NCBI GenBank assembly: GCA_900757595.1
Contig: CAAEOL010000001.1
Location: 1 to 64,000, forward strand
Origin: an uncultured Collinsella sp.
GTDB lineage: Bacteria; Actinomycetota; Coriobacteriia; Coriobacteriales; Coriobacteriaceae
Reading direction: 5' to 3'
Length of the DNA stretch: 64,000 bases
Part shown: positions 15,868 to 24,599 of the stretch, one piece after another
Layout of the letters: each line of letters opens with the position of its first letter
Numbering within the stretch: position 1 is the first letter of the stretch
Program-made: the position numbers and the translations under genes
Notes under the pieces: model-generated
Seen by the model: the letters and a program-made list of their open reading frames with translations, nothing else
The model's database searches: none
What the model was told of the DNA's origin: nothing

Positions 15868-18657
15868 ATGGATGGTCTAAGCGTGAGTCTCGGCAGCAAA
15901 CTATCCAACGCAAAGGTATCCTTTGCGATCTTTAAGCGTGACATCAAGCGATTGCTCGTGAACCCCGTCGCCTTGGTGGTTGCCCTCGGCGTGTGTGTTA
16001 TTCCCTCGCTGTATGCCTGGTACAACATCGTGGCAAACTGGGATCCGTACGGAAACACCCAGGGCATCAAGATTGCTATCGCCAACAACGACCAGGGAAC
16101 CCAAAACGACCTGGTGGGCGAGCTCAATGCGGGCGACAAGGTCGTCGATCAGCTCAAGGAAAACGATCAGCTGGGCTGGACCTTCGTCGATTCGGCCGCC
16201 GATGCCAAAGAGGGCGTCGAGAGTGGTGAGTACTATGCGGCCATCGTAATCCCCAAGAACTTCTCAGATAACCTGGTCTCGATGCTCGACGGCAATTACC
16301 ATCAGCCCAAGCTCACGTACTACGTCAACGAGAAGAAGAGCGCCATTGCGCCCAAGGTCACCGATACCGGTGCCAACACCATCGAGGAGCAGATCAACTC
16401 GGAGTTTGTCTCCACGGTGGGCGAGACCGTAGCGGGCATCGCCAAGGATGCCGGCATCGACCTTAAAGACAAGGCAACCCAGACCCAGGATTCGCTGGCG
16501 GACTCGGTGTCCGAGGCGTCTGATACCCTGGGCGAAGTACGTGATTCCATCGGCGACATGAACACCGCCATCGACAAGACAAGCAGCTCGATTGCTTCGG
16601 CCGATGCTGCGCTGGCGGGCCTGCAGGGGCAGGCGCCTTCGCTAACGCAGGCAATCGCTCAGGGTAATAATCTGCTGGGCGAGGCTCGCGCCACGGCGGG
16701 CAACTCTATCACCTCGCTCTCCAAGGCACTCTCGGAAGGTAGCCTTGCACTCACCAAGACGTCAGCCTCCGCGAACGCTGCGATTGGCAAGCTAACGGGT
16801 ACGGTCACATCTACGACCACCCGCATCGACAACTCGCTCGAGTCTCTCCAGGCGACGATCGATCACAATAAGGCCGTTATCGGGCACTTGGAGATTCTCG
16901 TTAATGACACGTCGACAGGTTCCGAGGAAATTGACGCGCGCATTGTATCGACCATCGATTCGCTTCGCGAGCAAAACCAGAAGCTGCAGAGCATCAAGGA
17001 TGGCCTTTCTGCACAGTCGAGCGCCATGGCAAACGACGCTACGGCAATCTCGAACGCGAGCAACGCACTCAACGCGGCAATTCAGACCGGTACGGCTAAC
17101 CTCGGTCAGGCTCAGACCGATCTGGGTCAGAACGCACTTCCGAAGGCTTCGAGCGCGCTTGACTCCTTTGCCGCCGTTTCGGGCGATTTGACCGGCATTG
17201 TGTCGGGTATGACCCCCACGATAGCGAGCGCGCGCGGCACGCTGGCGCAGCTCGACGCCACGCTCAAGCAGGCAAAGACCACGCTGTCCCAAACCGACGC
17301 CTCCCTTGCCAAGGTTCAGGACAAGCTCGCGACCGCCGCCAATGACATTGCGGCGCTGCAGACCTCTAAGTCTATGGGCGAGTTAGCCGACCTCATGGAC
17401 GTCGACGTCAATGACGTGGCAGATTTCATGGCATCTCCGGTTGAGCTGACGTCCAAGTCAATCTATCCGGTCAAGAGCTTTGGCTCGGGCATCGCGCCCT
17501 TCTACACCAATCTGGCGCTGTGGGTAGGCGGCTATGTGCTCATCGCTATCTATAAACTCGAGGTCGACCGCGAGGGCATCGGTAGCTTTACGGCGCGTCA
17601 GGGCTACTTTGGCCGCTGGCTGCTGCTGGTGATCCTGGGTGCGTTGCAGGCCATCATCGTTACGGTGGGAGATCTGGTCATTGGCGTTCAGTGCGTCAAT
17701 CCGCTGCTCTTTGTACTGGGCGGCATCGCTATTTCGTTCACCTACGTCAACATCATCTATGCGCTGTCCACCACGTTTAAGCATATCGGTAAAGCCATTG
17801 GCGTCATCCTCGTCATTGTGCAGATCCCCGGCTCGTCGGGCATGTATCCCATCGAGATGATGCCCGGCTTCTTCCAATGGCTGCATCCGCTGCTGCCCTT
17901 CACCTATGGCATCAACCTGCTGCGCGAGACCGTCGGTGGCATGTATTCGTTCAACTACCTGTTCAACCTGTGCATCCTGGGCGTGTTCCTTGCCATCGCA
18001 CTCTTTATTGGCTTGCAGCTGCGTCCGCTGCTGCTCAACCTCAACCTGCTCTTTGACAAGCAGCTTTCCACGACGGGCCTCATGATCTGCGAGTCCAACG
18101 ACCTGCCGCGCCAGCGCTATTCGCTGCGCACGGCCATGCGCGTCATGCTCGATTCGGATTCGTATCGTCGCGAGCTGCTCGATCATGCCGTGGCGTTTGA
18201 GCATCGCTACCCGTACTACATCAAGGGCGGTTTTGCCGCCGTGGTAGGCGTGCAGGTTCTGCTCTTTGTGCTTTCGACGGTGCTCGATATCGACAATAAC
18301 GGCAAGATCATCCTGCTCGTTATCTGGATCATTTCGGTTATCGCCATCTGCGGCTGGCTCATCAACATCGAATACATCCGTGCGAGCCTCAATACCCAGA
18401 TGCGTATCTCGGCGCTTTCGGACGAGGACCTTCGCCGCGAGATGCGCGAGCACACGGCTGCCATCCCTGCCGCCCGTCGCATGTTTGGTCTCAACGCCAG
18501 CGAGCGTGGCGCCAAGGGAGGCGAACAGCCTACGAGCCGTCTGTCGCATATCGGTGCGCATCGTAAGGCTCAAGATGCCGACGGCGCTGACAACGTAAAC
18601 GGAAACGACGGGGACACCACCTCGCTTGGCAAGCACTCTAAAGGAGGTGAGGCATAA
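15868..18657 (+). CDS. YhgE/Pip-family membrane protein, first paralogue
   Basis: 929 residues from ATG 15868 (start uncertain; in-frame ATG at 15832 and GTG at 15883 are alternatives). One membrane helix near the N terminus (ALVVALGVCVIPSLYAWYN) is followed by the family motif NWDPYGNT and an extracellular alpha/beta region. A long Ser/Ala/Thr-rich coiled-coil-like stalk (about 200-530) leads to a C-terminal block of six or more helices (ABC-2-like, about 545-860). A charged cytoplasmic tail of about 90 residues ends it. The family includes phage-infection protein Pip and YueB/EsaA-like proteins. It is joined directly to its paralogue, with no gap. Confidence 0.85.
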   Translation: MDGLSVSLGSKLSNAKVSFAIFKRDIKRLLVNPVALVVALGVCVIPSLYAWYNIVANWDPYGNTQGIKIAIANNDQGTQNDLVGELNAGDKVVDQLKENDQLGWTFVDSAADAKEGVESGEYYAAIVIPKNFSDNLVSMLDGNYHQPKLTYYVNEKKSAIAPKVTDTGANTIEEQINSEFVSTVGETVAGIAKDAGIDLKDKATQTQDSLADSVSEASDTLGEVRDSIGDMNTAIDKTSSSIASADAALAGLQGQAPSLTQAIAQGNNLLGEARATAGNSITSLSKALSEGSLALTKTSASANAAIGKLTGTVTSTTTRIDNSLESLQATIDHNKAVIGHLEILVNDTSTGSEEIDARIVSTIDSLREQNQKLQSIKDGLSAQSSAMANDATAISNASNALNAAIQTGTANLGQAQTDLGQNALPKASSALDSFAAVSGDLTGIVSGMTPTIASARGTLAQLDATLKQAKTTLSQTDASLAKVQDKLATAANDIAALQTSKSMGELADLMDVDVNDVADFMASPVELTSKSIYPVKSFGSGIAPFYTNLALWVGGYVLIAIYKLEVDREGIGSFTARQGYFGRWLLLVILGALQAIIVTVGDLVIGVQCVNPLLFVLGGIAISFTYVNIIYALSTTFKHIGKAIGVILVIVQIPGSSGMYPIEMMPGFFQWLHPLLPFTYGINLLRETVGGMYSFNYLFNLCILGVFLAIALFIGLQLRPLLLNLNLLFDKQLSTTGLMICESNDLPRQRYSLRTAMRVMLDSDSYRRELLDHAVAFEHRYPYYIKGGFAAVVGVQVLLFVLSTVLDIDNNGKIILLVIWIISVIAICGWLINIEYIRASLNTQMRISALSDEDLRREMREHTAAIPAARRMFGLNASERGAKGGEQPTSRLSHIGAHRKAQDADGADNVNGNDGDTTSLGKHSKGGEA

Positions 18658-20847
18658 ATGAAAAACATCCTGCACCTGTTTAAGCGCGATGTCCAAAACG
18701 TGTCTCGCTCCGTGATCGGCATGGTCGTCGTGATGGGCCTGATCATCGTGCCATGTCTCTATGCATGGTTTAACATCGCCGGAAGCTGGGATCCCTACGG
18801 CAATACCGGCAACCTTAAGATTGCAGTGGTCAACACCGATGAGGGTTACGAGAGCGATCTGATTCCCGTCGAGGTCAACGTGGGCGAAAACGTAACCGCC
18901 ACCCTGCGCGGCAACGAGAACTTCGACTGGGTTGTGCTCAACGATCGCGATAAGGCCATCGATGGCGTCAAGTCGGGCGCGTACTACGCTGCCGTCGTTA
19001 TCCCTAAAACGTTTAGCGCCGACATGATGACGCTTTTCTCGACCGAGGTGAAGCACGCCGATATCGAGTTCTACGAGAACCAGAAGGCTAACGCCATCGC
19101 ACAGATCGTGACTGAAAAGGGCTCGAGCGCCGTCCAGAGTCAGGTCAACGAGACCTTTACCAAGACCATCACGACCATCGGCCTTAAGACCGTGTCCAGC
19201 CTGCTCGACTATATGAGTACCGACCAGGTGAGCAACTTTATCGCCAATCTGTCCTCGACGCTGGGCGATTCGGTCGAGGACCTGCAGGACGTTCAGGCGA
19301 GTGCGACGTCGCTCGCGGGCATTTTGAGCTCCACGTCCGATTCACTGACATCGGCGGGCGGCATGCTCAAGCAGACGGGCACCGTTGATGAGTCGACGAA
19401 GCAGCTGATGGAGCACGCCAAGAGCGGCATCAATGATTCCAAGGAAGCGCTCAAGGCCGCCAACGATGCCGTTGACGCGGCGATTGACGGAAGCGCGGGC
19501 TCGTTCGACAACGTGTCCGCCGAGCTTGCGAAGGCATTCGATGCCGCGAATCAGCATGTTTACCTTACGGTGTCTCAGCTCAACGAAGCCGCAGCGGCGC
19601 TCAATACGCGTGCTGACGATATCGATGCGATGGCCGATCAGCTCCGCAACCTTGCCGACCAGGTGAGTGACGACAAGTTCAAAGACGGTCTCAAGTCCGT
19701 TGCTACGTCGCTGGGCAGAATTGCCGTGGAGTACCGCAACAATGCGAAGGACCTGACGGCGACCGCAAAGTCCCTTTCGGACGGCATGGCGGAGGTCAAC
19801 AACTCGCGTGCCGAGGTCGACCAGGCCATCGCCGATGCCAAGGCGGGTATCTCGGGAGCCAAGTCCGACTACGATTCCACGTTCTCGGTTAAGGCCAAGG
19901 AGCTTAAGAAGACCATCTCGGGCGTTCTGGATTCCCTGAACGGTATCTCGGGTGACTTGGATAGCGCCGTGAGCGGTCTGACCGACGCCTCTGGCTCGCT
20001 CGCAAAGGGTCTGTCCAAAGCCGCAAAGCTCGTCAACAAGGCTTCTGACCAACTGGGTGAGGCGTCGGACAAGATTAGCGCTTTCAAGGACGAGCTCGAC
20101 GGTGCTCTTATGTCGGACGATCTGGCCACGATCAAGACGATGATCGGCAACGATCCCGAGGGTCTGGCCGTGTCGCTTTCTGGCCCCGTTGCGCTCGATC
20201 GCAAGCCGGTCTATCCGATCCGCAACTACGGTTCGGCCATGGCGCCGTTCTACACGATTTTGTCGCTGTGGGTGGGCTCGATTGTTCTGGCGGCCATGAT
20301 GAAGGTCTCGGTTGACGATGAGCTCATCAACGAGCTCATCCCCGTGCGCCTGCACGAAATCTACCTGGGCCGTTACCTGTTCTTTGGCGGTCTGGCTCTG
20401 CTGCAGGCAACGCTCGTGTGCGCGGGCGACATCCTGTTCTTTGGCATCCAGTGCGACAACCCGCTGCAGTTTGTGCTGGCGGGCTGGGTTGCGAGTCTCG
20501 TGTTCTCCAATATCGTCTACACGCTTACGGTGTCGTTTGGCGATATCGGCAAGGCCCTGGCCGTTGTGCTGCTGGTCATGCAGGTCGGCGGTTCGGGCGG
20601 CACGTTCCCCATCGAGATGACCGGCCCCGTGTTCCAGGCGATCTACCCGTTCCTGCCGTTTACCCACGGCATCAACGCCATGCATGCCGCCATGGCCGGC
20701 GCCTACCATATGGAGTACTGGATTGAGTTGGGCATTCTGGCGAGCTATCTGATTCCGTCGCTGGCCCTGGGTGTGGTCTTCCGCCGCCCGGTCATCAAAG
20801 CCAACGACTGGATTATCGAAAAGCTGGAGTCAACCAAATTGATTTAG
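18658..20847 (+). CDS. YhgE/Pip-family membrane protein, second paralogue
   Basis: 729 residues. The start ATG touches the stop of the upstream gene, with AAAGGAGGTGAGG overlapping that gene's end, so the two are translationally coupled. Same plan as its neighbour: N-terminal helix (VIGMVVVMGLIIVPCLYAW), SWDPYGNT motif, heptad-rich stalk (about 180-480), and a multi-helix C-terminal region with PIRNYGSAMAPFYTILSLWVG. It lacks the long charged tail of the first protein. The pair may form a heteromeric envelope complex, which is an inference from coupling and size. Confidence 0.85.
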   Translation: MKNILHLFKRDVQNVSRSVIGMVVVMGLIIVPCLYAWFNIAGSWDPYGNTGNLKIAVVNTDEGYESDLIPVEVNVGENVTATLRGNENFDWVVLNDRDKAIDGVKSGAYYAAVVIPKTFSADMMTLFSTEVKHADIEFYENQKANAIAQIVTEKGSSAVQSQVNETFTKTITTIGLKTVSSLLDYMSTDQVSNFIANLSSTLGDSVEDLQDVQASATSLAGILSSTSDSLTSAGGMLKQTGTVDESTKQLMEHAKSGINDSKEALKAANDAVDAAIDGSAGSFDNVSAELAKAFDAANQHVYLTVSQLNEAAAALNTRADDIDAMADQLRNLADQVSDDKFKDGLKSVATSLGRIAVEYRNNAKDLTATAKSLSDGMAEVNNSRAEVDQAIADAKAGISGAKSDYDSTFSVKAKELKKTISGVLDSLNGISGDLDSAVSGLTDASGSLAKGLSKAAKLVNKASDQLGEASDKISAFKDELDGALMSDDLATIKTMIGNDPEGLAVSLSGPVALDRKPVYPIRNYGSAMAPFYTILSLWVGSIVLAAMMKVSVDDELINELIPVRLHEIYLGRYLFFGGLALLQATLVCAGDILFFGIQCDNPLQFVLAGWVASLVFSNIVYTLTVSFGDIGKALAVVLLVMQVGGSGGTFPIEMTGPVFQAIYPFLPFTHGINAMHAAMAGAYHMEYWIELGILASYLIPSLALGVVFRRPVIKANDWIIEKLESTKLI

Positions 20848-20944
20848 TTCAGCCACGTAAACGCTGTCAGAATATCGAGGTCTTCCAGTTTGACACTTTA
20901 TTATGCTGGATTGCGATGCAACACCGGTTGTTGCTACAGTAGCG

Positions 20945-20977
20945 GGGCGTACCGGGGGTCCGGTGCGCCCTGTTTTT
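20945..20977 (+). terminator. Terminator after the YhgE/Pip operon
   Basis: GGGCGTACCGG..CCGGTGCGCCC followed by TGTTTTT. It lies 98 bp after the stop and 72 bp before the next start. Confidence 0.7.
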
Positions 20978-21048
20978 ATTTGACCATGAGGCGGCACGCG
21001 GCCATGTGCGTGCGGACACCACGCCCAGACTGAGCGCGAGGATGCCCT

Positions 21049-22032
21049 ATGGCCCAGAATGCCGTTGATGAAATCGAAAACATGCCCGATAGCCCTGTCG
21101 CACGGGAGGACCTGGGCGCCGGCGGCACCTCCCGCGGCGCCGGAGCGCGTTCTCCGTTCTTCTGGAAGATCTTGCTGTTTTCGGTGGCGGTCATCTGGGG
21201 CTATTCCTTTACCACCATGAAAGATGCGCTCGATACCGTTCCGGTGTTCGAGCTGGTCTACGTTCGCTTTCTCCCGGCATCACTGGTTATGTTTGCCATT
21301 TTCCACAAACGAATCATCGCGCACTTTAATGCTCGCAACCTTATCGTCGGGCTTGGTATGGGCGCACTTATGTGGGGCGCGTACGGTTTGCAGACGATTG
21401 GCCTGGCACAGACCACGGCGGGCAAGAGTGCATTTTTGACGGGTACCTATTGCATCCTCGTGCCGTTTGCGAGCTATGTCCTGGGCGGAGAAAAGCTTAC
21501 CCGTTACAACTTGGGCGCCGCATTGCTGTGCCTGGCGGGCATTGGCCTGGTGGCACTCGATAGCGTCGAGTTCAATGCCGGCGATGTTATTACCTTGGGC
21601 GGCGCGATCTTCTTCGCCATCCAGATGGCGGTGACTGCCAAGTACGGTCGCAAGATGGACATCAACGTCATCACGTTTTGGATGTTTGTGGGCAACGGCG
21701 TGCTGAGCCTGGCAACGTCGCTGCTATTCGAGACCCAAGCGCCTCTGTCCGTGTGGACGCCGAGCTTTATCAGTGCGATGGCGTTTCTCTCGGTGGGCTG
21801 CACATGCGCGGCTCTGCTCATCCAAAACGTCGGCCTGGCGCATGTCCCGGCCTCGACGGGCTCGCTGCTCCTTTCGATGGAGTCGCCTTCGGGTGTGCTG
21901 TTCTCGGTGCTGCTGATGGGGGAGGCGCTCACCTCGCGCCTGCTCGCCGGCTTCGCGCTCATCTTCCTGTCGATTATCTTGAGCGAGACTCACTTCGATT
22001 TTTTGCGTCGAAAGCCGCGCCCGCAATTGTAA
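21049..22032 (+). CDS. EamA/DMT-family transporter
   Basis: 327 residues with about ten membrane helices in two EamA repeats (about 40-175 and 185-315). The N-terminal 40 residues are hydrophilic. Repeat starts are recognisable by WGYSFTTMKDAL and by ITLGGAIFFAIQMAVTAKYG. The substrate is not predictable; family members export amino acids or metabolites. The start ATG follows GAGGATG. A strong terminator follows. Confidence 0.88.
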   Translation: MAQNAVDEIENMPDSPVAREDLGAGGTSRGAGARSPFFWKILLFSVAVIWGYSFTTMKDALDTVPVFELVYVRFLPASLVMFAIFHKRIIAHFNARNLIVGLGMGALMWGAYGLQTIGLAQTTAGKSAFLTGTYCILVPFASYVLGGEKLTRYNLGAALLCLAGIGLVALDSVEFNAGDVITLGGAIFFAIQMAVTAKYGRKMDINVITFWMFVGNGVLSLATSLLFETQAPLSVWTPSFISAMAFLSVGCTCAALLIQNVGLAHVPASTGSLLLSMESPSGVLFSVLLMGEALTSRLLAGFALIFLSIILSETHFDFLRRKPRPQL

Positions 22033-22044
22033 ACAACTTGTTGC

Positions 22045-22070
22045 GCCGCCCTCCCGGGGCGGCATTTTTT
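22045..22070 (+). terminator. Terminator of the EamA gene
   Basis: GCCGCC-ctcccgg-GGGCGGC-type hairpin followed by ATTTTTT, 12 bp after the stop codon. Confidence 0.85.
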
Positions 22071-22148
22071 ATGCCTCGCCCTTAAAGTAGTACCTTGCAC
22101 TTTACGCTATCAAAGTGCTTGCTGCAAAAACGATACTGGAGGGCATCT

Positions 22149-23447
22149 ATGGCACCAGCTTTGTCCGATCTTCAACCGCAATCAGCGCCCAAGGCCACCG
22201 CAGCGGCGCAGACCGCTATCGGTGACGGTCTCGTTGCAGAAGCTCAGGCTTTTGCAGACGAGCTCGCTGCGTGGCGACACGATCTCCACCAGATGCCCGA
22301 GCTGGGTAATAGCCTCCCACAGACCTCTGCGTATATCCAAGCGCGCCTGACTGAGATGGACATCCCATTTGCCACGCTCGTTGATGGTTCCTGCGTTGTG
22401 GGCCTTGTCGGCGCCGGTGCCGCCGCGGCCCAAGACAATGGCGTCTGCACGAATGAGCAGGCCGGTACGGTCATCATGCTTCGTGGCGACATGGACGCCC
22501 TGCCCGTTGCCGAGGAATCCGGCGAGCCCTTTGCATCCACCAACGGCTGCATGCACGCTTGCGGTCACGATATGCACGCGACGGCGCTGCTTGGTGCGGC
22601 TCGTTTGCTCAAAGCGCGCGAGACTGAGCTTGTTGATGCCAACGCCACGGTTAAGCTGCTGTTCCAGCCGGGCGAGGAAACCTTTGAGGGTGCCCGCGCC
22701 GCCATCGCCGACGGTCTGCTGCAGAACCCGCGCCCTCAGGTCGCCTTTGCCATGCATGTCAATAGCCAGTCGCCGCTTGGCCTGGTGCTTTACGGCAGTC
22801 CGGCGCTCTCGGGCGTGTACGGTTTCCGCATCACGCTGCAGGGCAAGGGCGGTCATGGCTCGAGCCCCGAGATCTGCATCGACCCCATTACGGCGGGTGT
22901 GCACGTGCATCTGGCACTTCAGGAGCTTATCGCTCGCGAAGTGCCGGCGGCCAAGGAGGTCGCGCTTACCGTTGGCAAGTTCGCCGGCGGTCAGGCCGCA
23001 AATGTCATCCCTGATACTTGTGTGCTCGAGGGAACGCTGCGTGGCTTCGATGTCGAGCTCATGGAGCACCTCAAGGCCCGCATCGCGGAGGTCGTCAAAG
23101 GCGTTGCCACGACCTATCGTACGCCGGCGACTATTGAGACGCTCTCGGATGTTCCCCCACTCGTACTCGATGACGATATGACGCAGGCGTCGCTTGGCTA
23201 CGTGGGCGCGGTGCTGCCCAAGTCCGCCTTCCTGCCGCTGTTCCACGCCATGGCGAGTGAGGACTTCGCGTTGATCTCGAGCGAGATCCCGAGTGCGTAC
23301 TTTACCGTGGGCGCTGCCGTGACTGATACGGACGAGCATTTTGCTCAGCATCATCCCAAGGCACGTTTTAGCGATGCCGAGCTTCCCCTTGGCGCCGCGG
23401 CTTATGCTGCCGTCGCTTTGGGCTATATCGCTGACCACAAGGAGTAA
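22149..23447 (+). CDS. M20-family amidohydrolase / N-acyl-amino acid deacylase
   Basis: 432 residues, ATG 22149 with GGAGGG upstream. M20D-type metallopeptidase that hydrolyses an N-acyl or aminoacyl amide. Visible motifs: WRHDLHQMPELG, MRGDMDALPVAEESGEPF, the metal-binding MHACGHDMHAT, the FQPGEE Glu pair, GKGGHGSSPE in the dimerisation domain, and the late His in the FLPLFHAMASEDFA segment. The substrate is not predictable. It is followed after 3 bp by a decayed MFS transporter gene, which would have been its transport partner. Confidence 0.9.
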   Translation: MAPALSDLQPQSAPKATAAAQTAIGDGLVAEAQAFADELAAWRHDLHQMPELGNSLPQTSAYIQARLTEMDIPFATLVDGSCVVGLVGAGAAAAQDNGVCTNEQAGTVIMLRGDMDALPVAEESGEPFASTNGCMHACGHDMHATALLGAARLLKARETELVDANATVKLLFQPGEETFEGARAAIADGLLQNPRPQVAFAMHVNSQSPLGLVLYGSPALSGVYGFRITLQGKGGHGSSPEICIDPITAGVHVHLALQELIAREVPAAKEVALTVGKFAGGQAANVIPDTCVLEGTLRGFDVELMEHLKARIAEVVKGVATTYRTPATIETLSDVPPLVLDDDMTQASLGYVGAVLPKSAFLPLFHAMASEDFALISSEIPSAYFTVGAAVTDTDEHFAQHHPKARFSDAELPLGAAAYAAVALGYIADHKE

Positions 23448-23450
23448 TCC

Positions 23451-24295
23451 ATAGCCCAGCAGCATAAATTCTTCCCCGGTTGGCTCGTCGTGGCCTCCGG
23501 CTTTGTCATCATGGCCACGTGCTACACCATTTTCGTTAACTGCATGACTATTCCTTCCGCACCAAGCCTTCCGAGATTGGCCTTAAGCCGCTCGGCGAGA
23601 ACCCGGGCGATCCGTCCGTCTCGACGGCTGGCGACAAGGACGAGCACACGGCGCCCGAGGTTAGCGTCGGCTGGTCGCGTATCAAGAAGAGCCCGGCGTT
23701 TTGGCTGCTCGTCGTTGCCTTCCTCTTTATGGGCTTGGTCAATGGCACCATCCTGCCCAACCAGGTTACCAACATGACGAGTGTTACCGTCAACGGCGCC
23801 AAGATTGTCACGGGAGGCCACGATCCCATGTGGGCGGGTACCGTACTTTCGGCCTACATGGTCACCGTCGTTATTGCCAAGATTTCGCTCGGTGCAATCT
23901 ATGACCGCTTTGGCCTGCGCTTTGGCAATATCCTTGGCTCCGTTGCGTGCATTATCGCCTGCGTGGCGCTGTGCTTCCCGACGACGGACCTCGGTCCTAT
24001 TGTCGCCGCTGTGAGCTTTGGTGTTGGAACGTGCATGGGCACCATCACGCCCACGATCGCGGCTTCCAAGCAGTTTGGCATGGCCGACCTGGGTAAGGTC
24101 ACGGGCACCATCACCTCGCTCGAGATGGTTGGCGGCACGGTGGGCGCCATCGTCTCGGGAATACTGTTCGATGCCACGGGCTCCTTTACGAGCACATGGA
24201 TCGTGTGCCTGGCGTGCTCGGTGGCAATGCTGGTGTTCCTGCTGGCGTCTGAGCCCATCGCGGCTAAGCTGCGCGCGAGCGTGGCGGGGGAGTAG
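23451..24295 (+). pseudogene. MFS transporter remnant, OFA (oxalate:formate antiporter)-like
   Basis: The first codon reads ATA where ATG is expected. The first 34 codons encode a good OFA-type start (FFPGWLVVASGFVIMATCYT). At about 23552 the frame jumps (+2) directly into the middle of the protein (FRTKPSEIGLKP, from 23555). The latter half then reads on normally through six membrane helices to the stop at 24295. About 160-180 residues are missing at the junction, so an internal out-of-frame deletion plus loss of the start codon has inactivated it. A shorter frame from ATG 23729 is open but unlikely to give a working transporter. Confidence 0.85.
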
Positions 24296-24331
24296 GGACG
24301 ACGTCGCTCGTAGCTCTTTGCCCCGTTTTGT

Positions 24332-24531
24332 CCGTGGCTGCCTTGGAAGCCGAATGGATGCTCGTACCGTCATTCGGTTTCCCATACAGCCACGGGCTCA
24401 AGAGATGACCCGAAGTCTTTCCGTCCAACGGATTTTGTGATCCGAAGAGGCGGAAGGATTGCAGATTGCACACTGCGGCGGTGCATCTGGCCGAACGAGT
24501 CCCCATACCCTCGTTCGGTCAGACGCGCCGC
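24332..24531. repeat. Two nested hairpins before hisS
   Basis: Hairpin 1 (24332-24395) has outer arms CCGTGGCTG/CAGCCACGG and inner arms CCGAATG/CATTCGG. Hairpin 2 (24475-24531) has outer arms GCGGCG/CGCCGC and inner arms CCGAACGAG/CTCGTTCGG. Both have the same two-tier design with internal bulges. They lie upstream of the hisS -10 box, so they are not part of the hisS leader. No gene is in 24296-24599. Confidence 0.65.
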
Positions 24532-24551
24532 CGCGTTGCTGCTTTGTGCCG

Positions 24552-24557
24552 TATAAT
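24552..24557 (+). promoter_or_regulatory. -10 box of hisS
   Basis: Perfect TATAAT, 42 bp before the start codon. No good -35 was seen. Confidence 0.5.
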
Positions 24558-24599
24558 GTCTACTACCTATGACGCGATACAAAAGAAAGGTGTTTGCCC

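Noticed and set aside
17458..19056. 532-codon antisense open frame across both YhgE/Pip genes
   Set aside because: Spans a real gene junction and has no protein-like features.
15868..20847. Type VII secretion locus
   Set aside because: YhgE/Pip proteins alone are not diagnostic; no EssC-type ATPase or WXG100 protein is nearby.
23729..24295. Intact small MFS protein
   Set aside because: It would contain only the last half of a transporter; upstream codons clearly belong to the same gene in disrupted form.
24296..24599. T-box riboswitch before hisS
   Set aside because: The T-box consensus (AGGGTGGNACCGCG) is absent, and the hairpins lie upstream of the -10 box.
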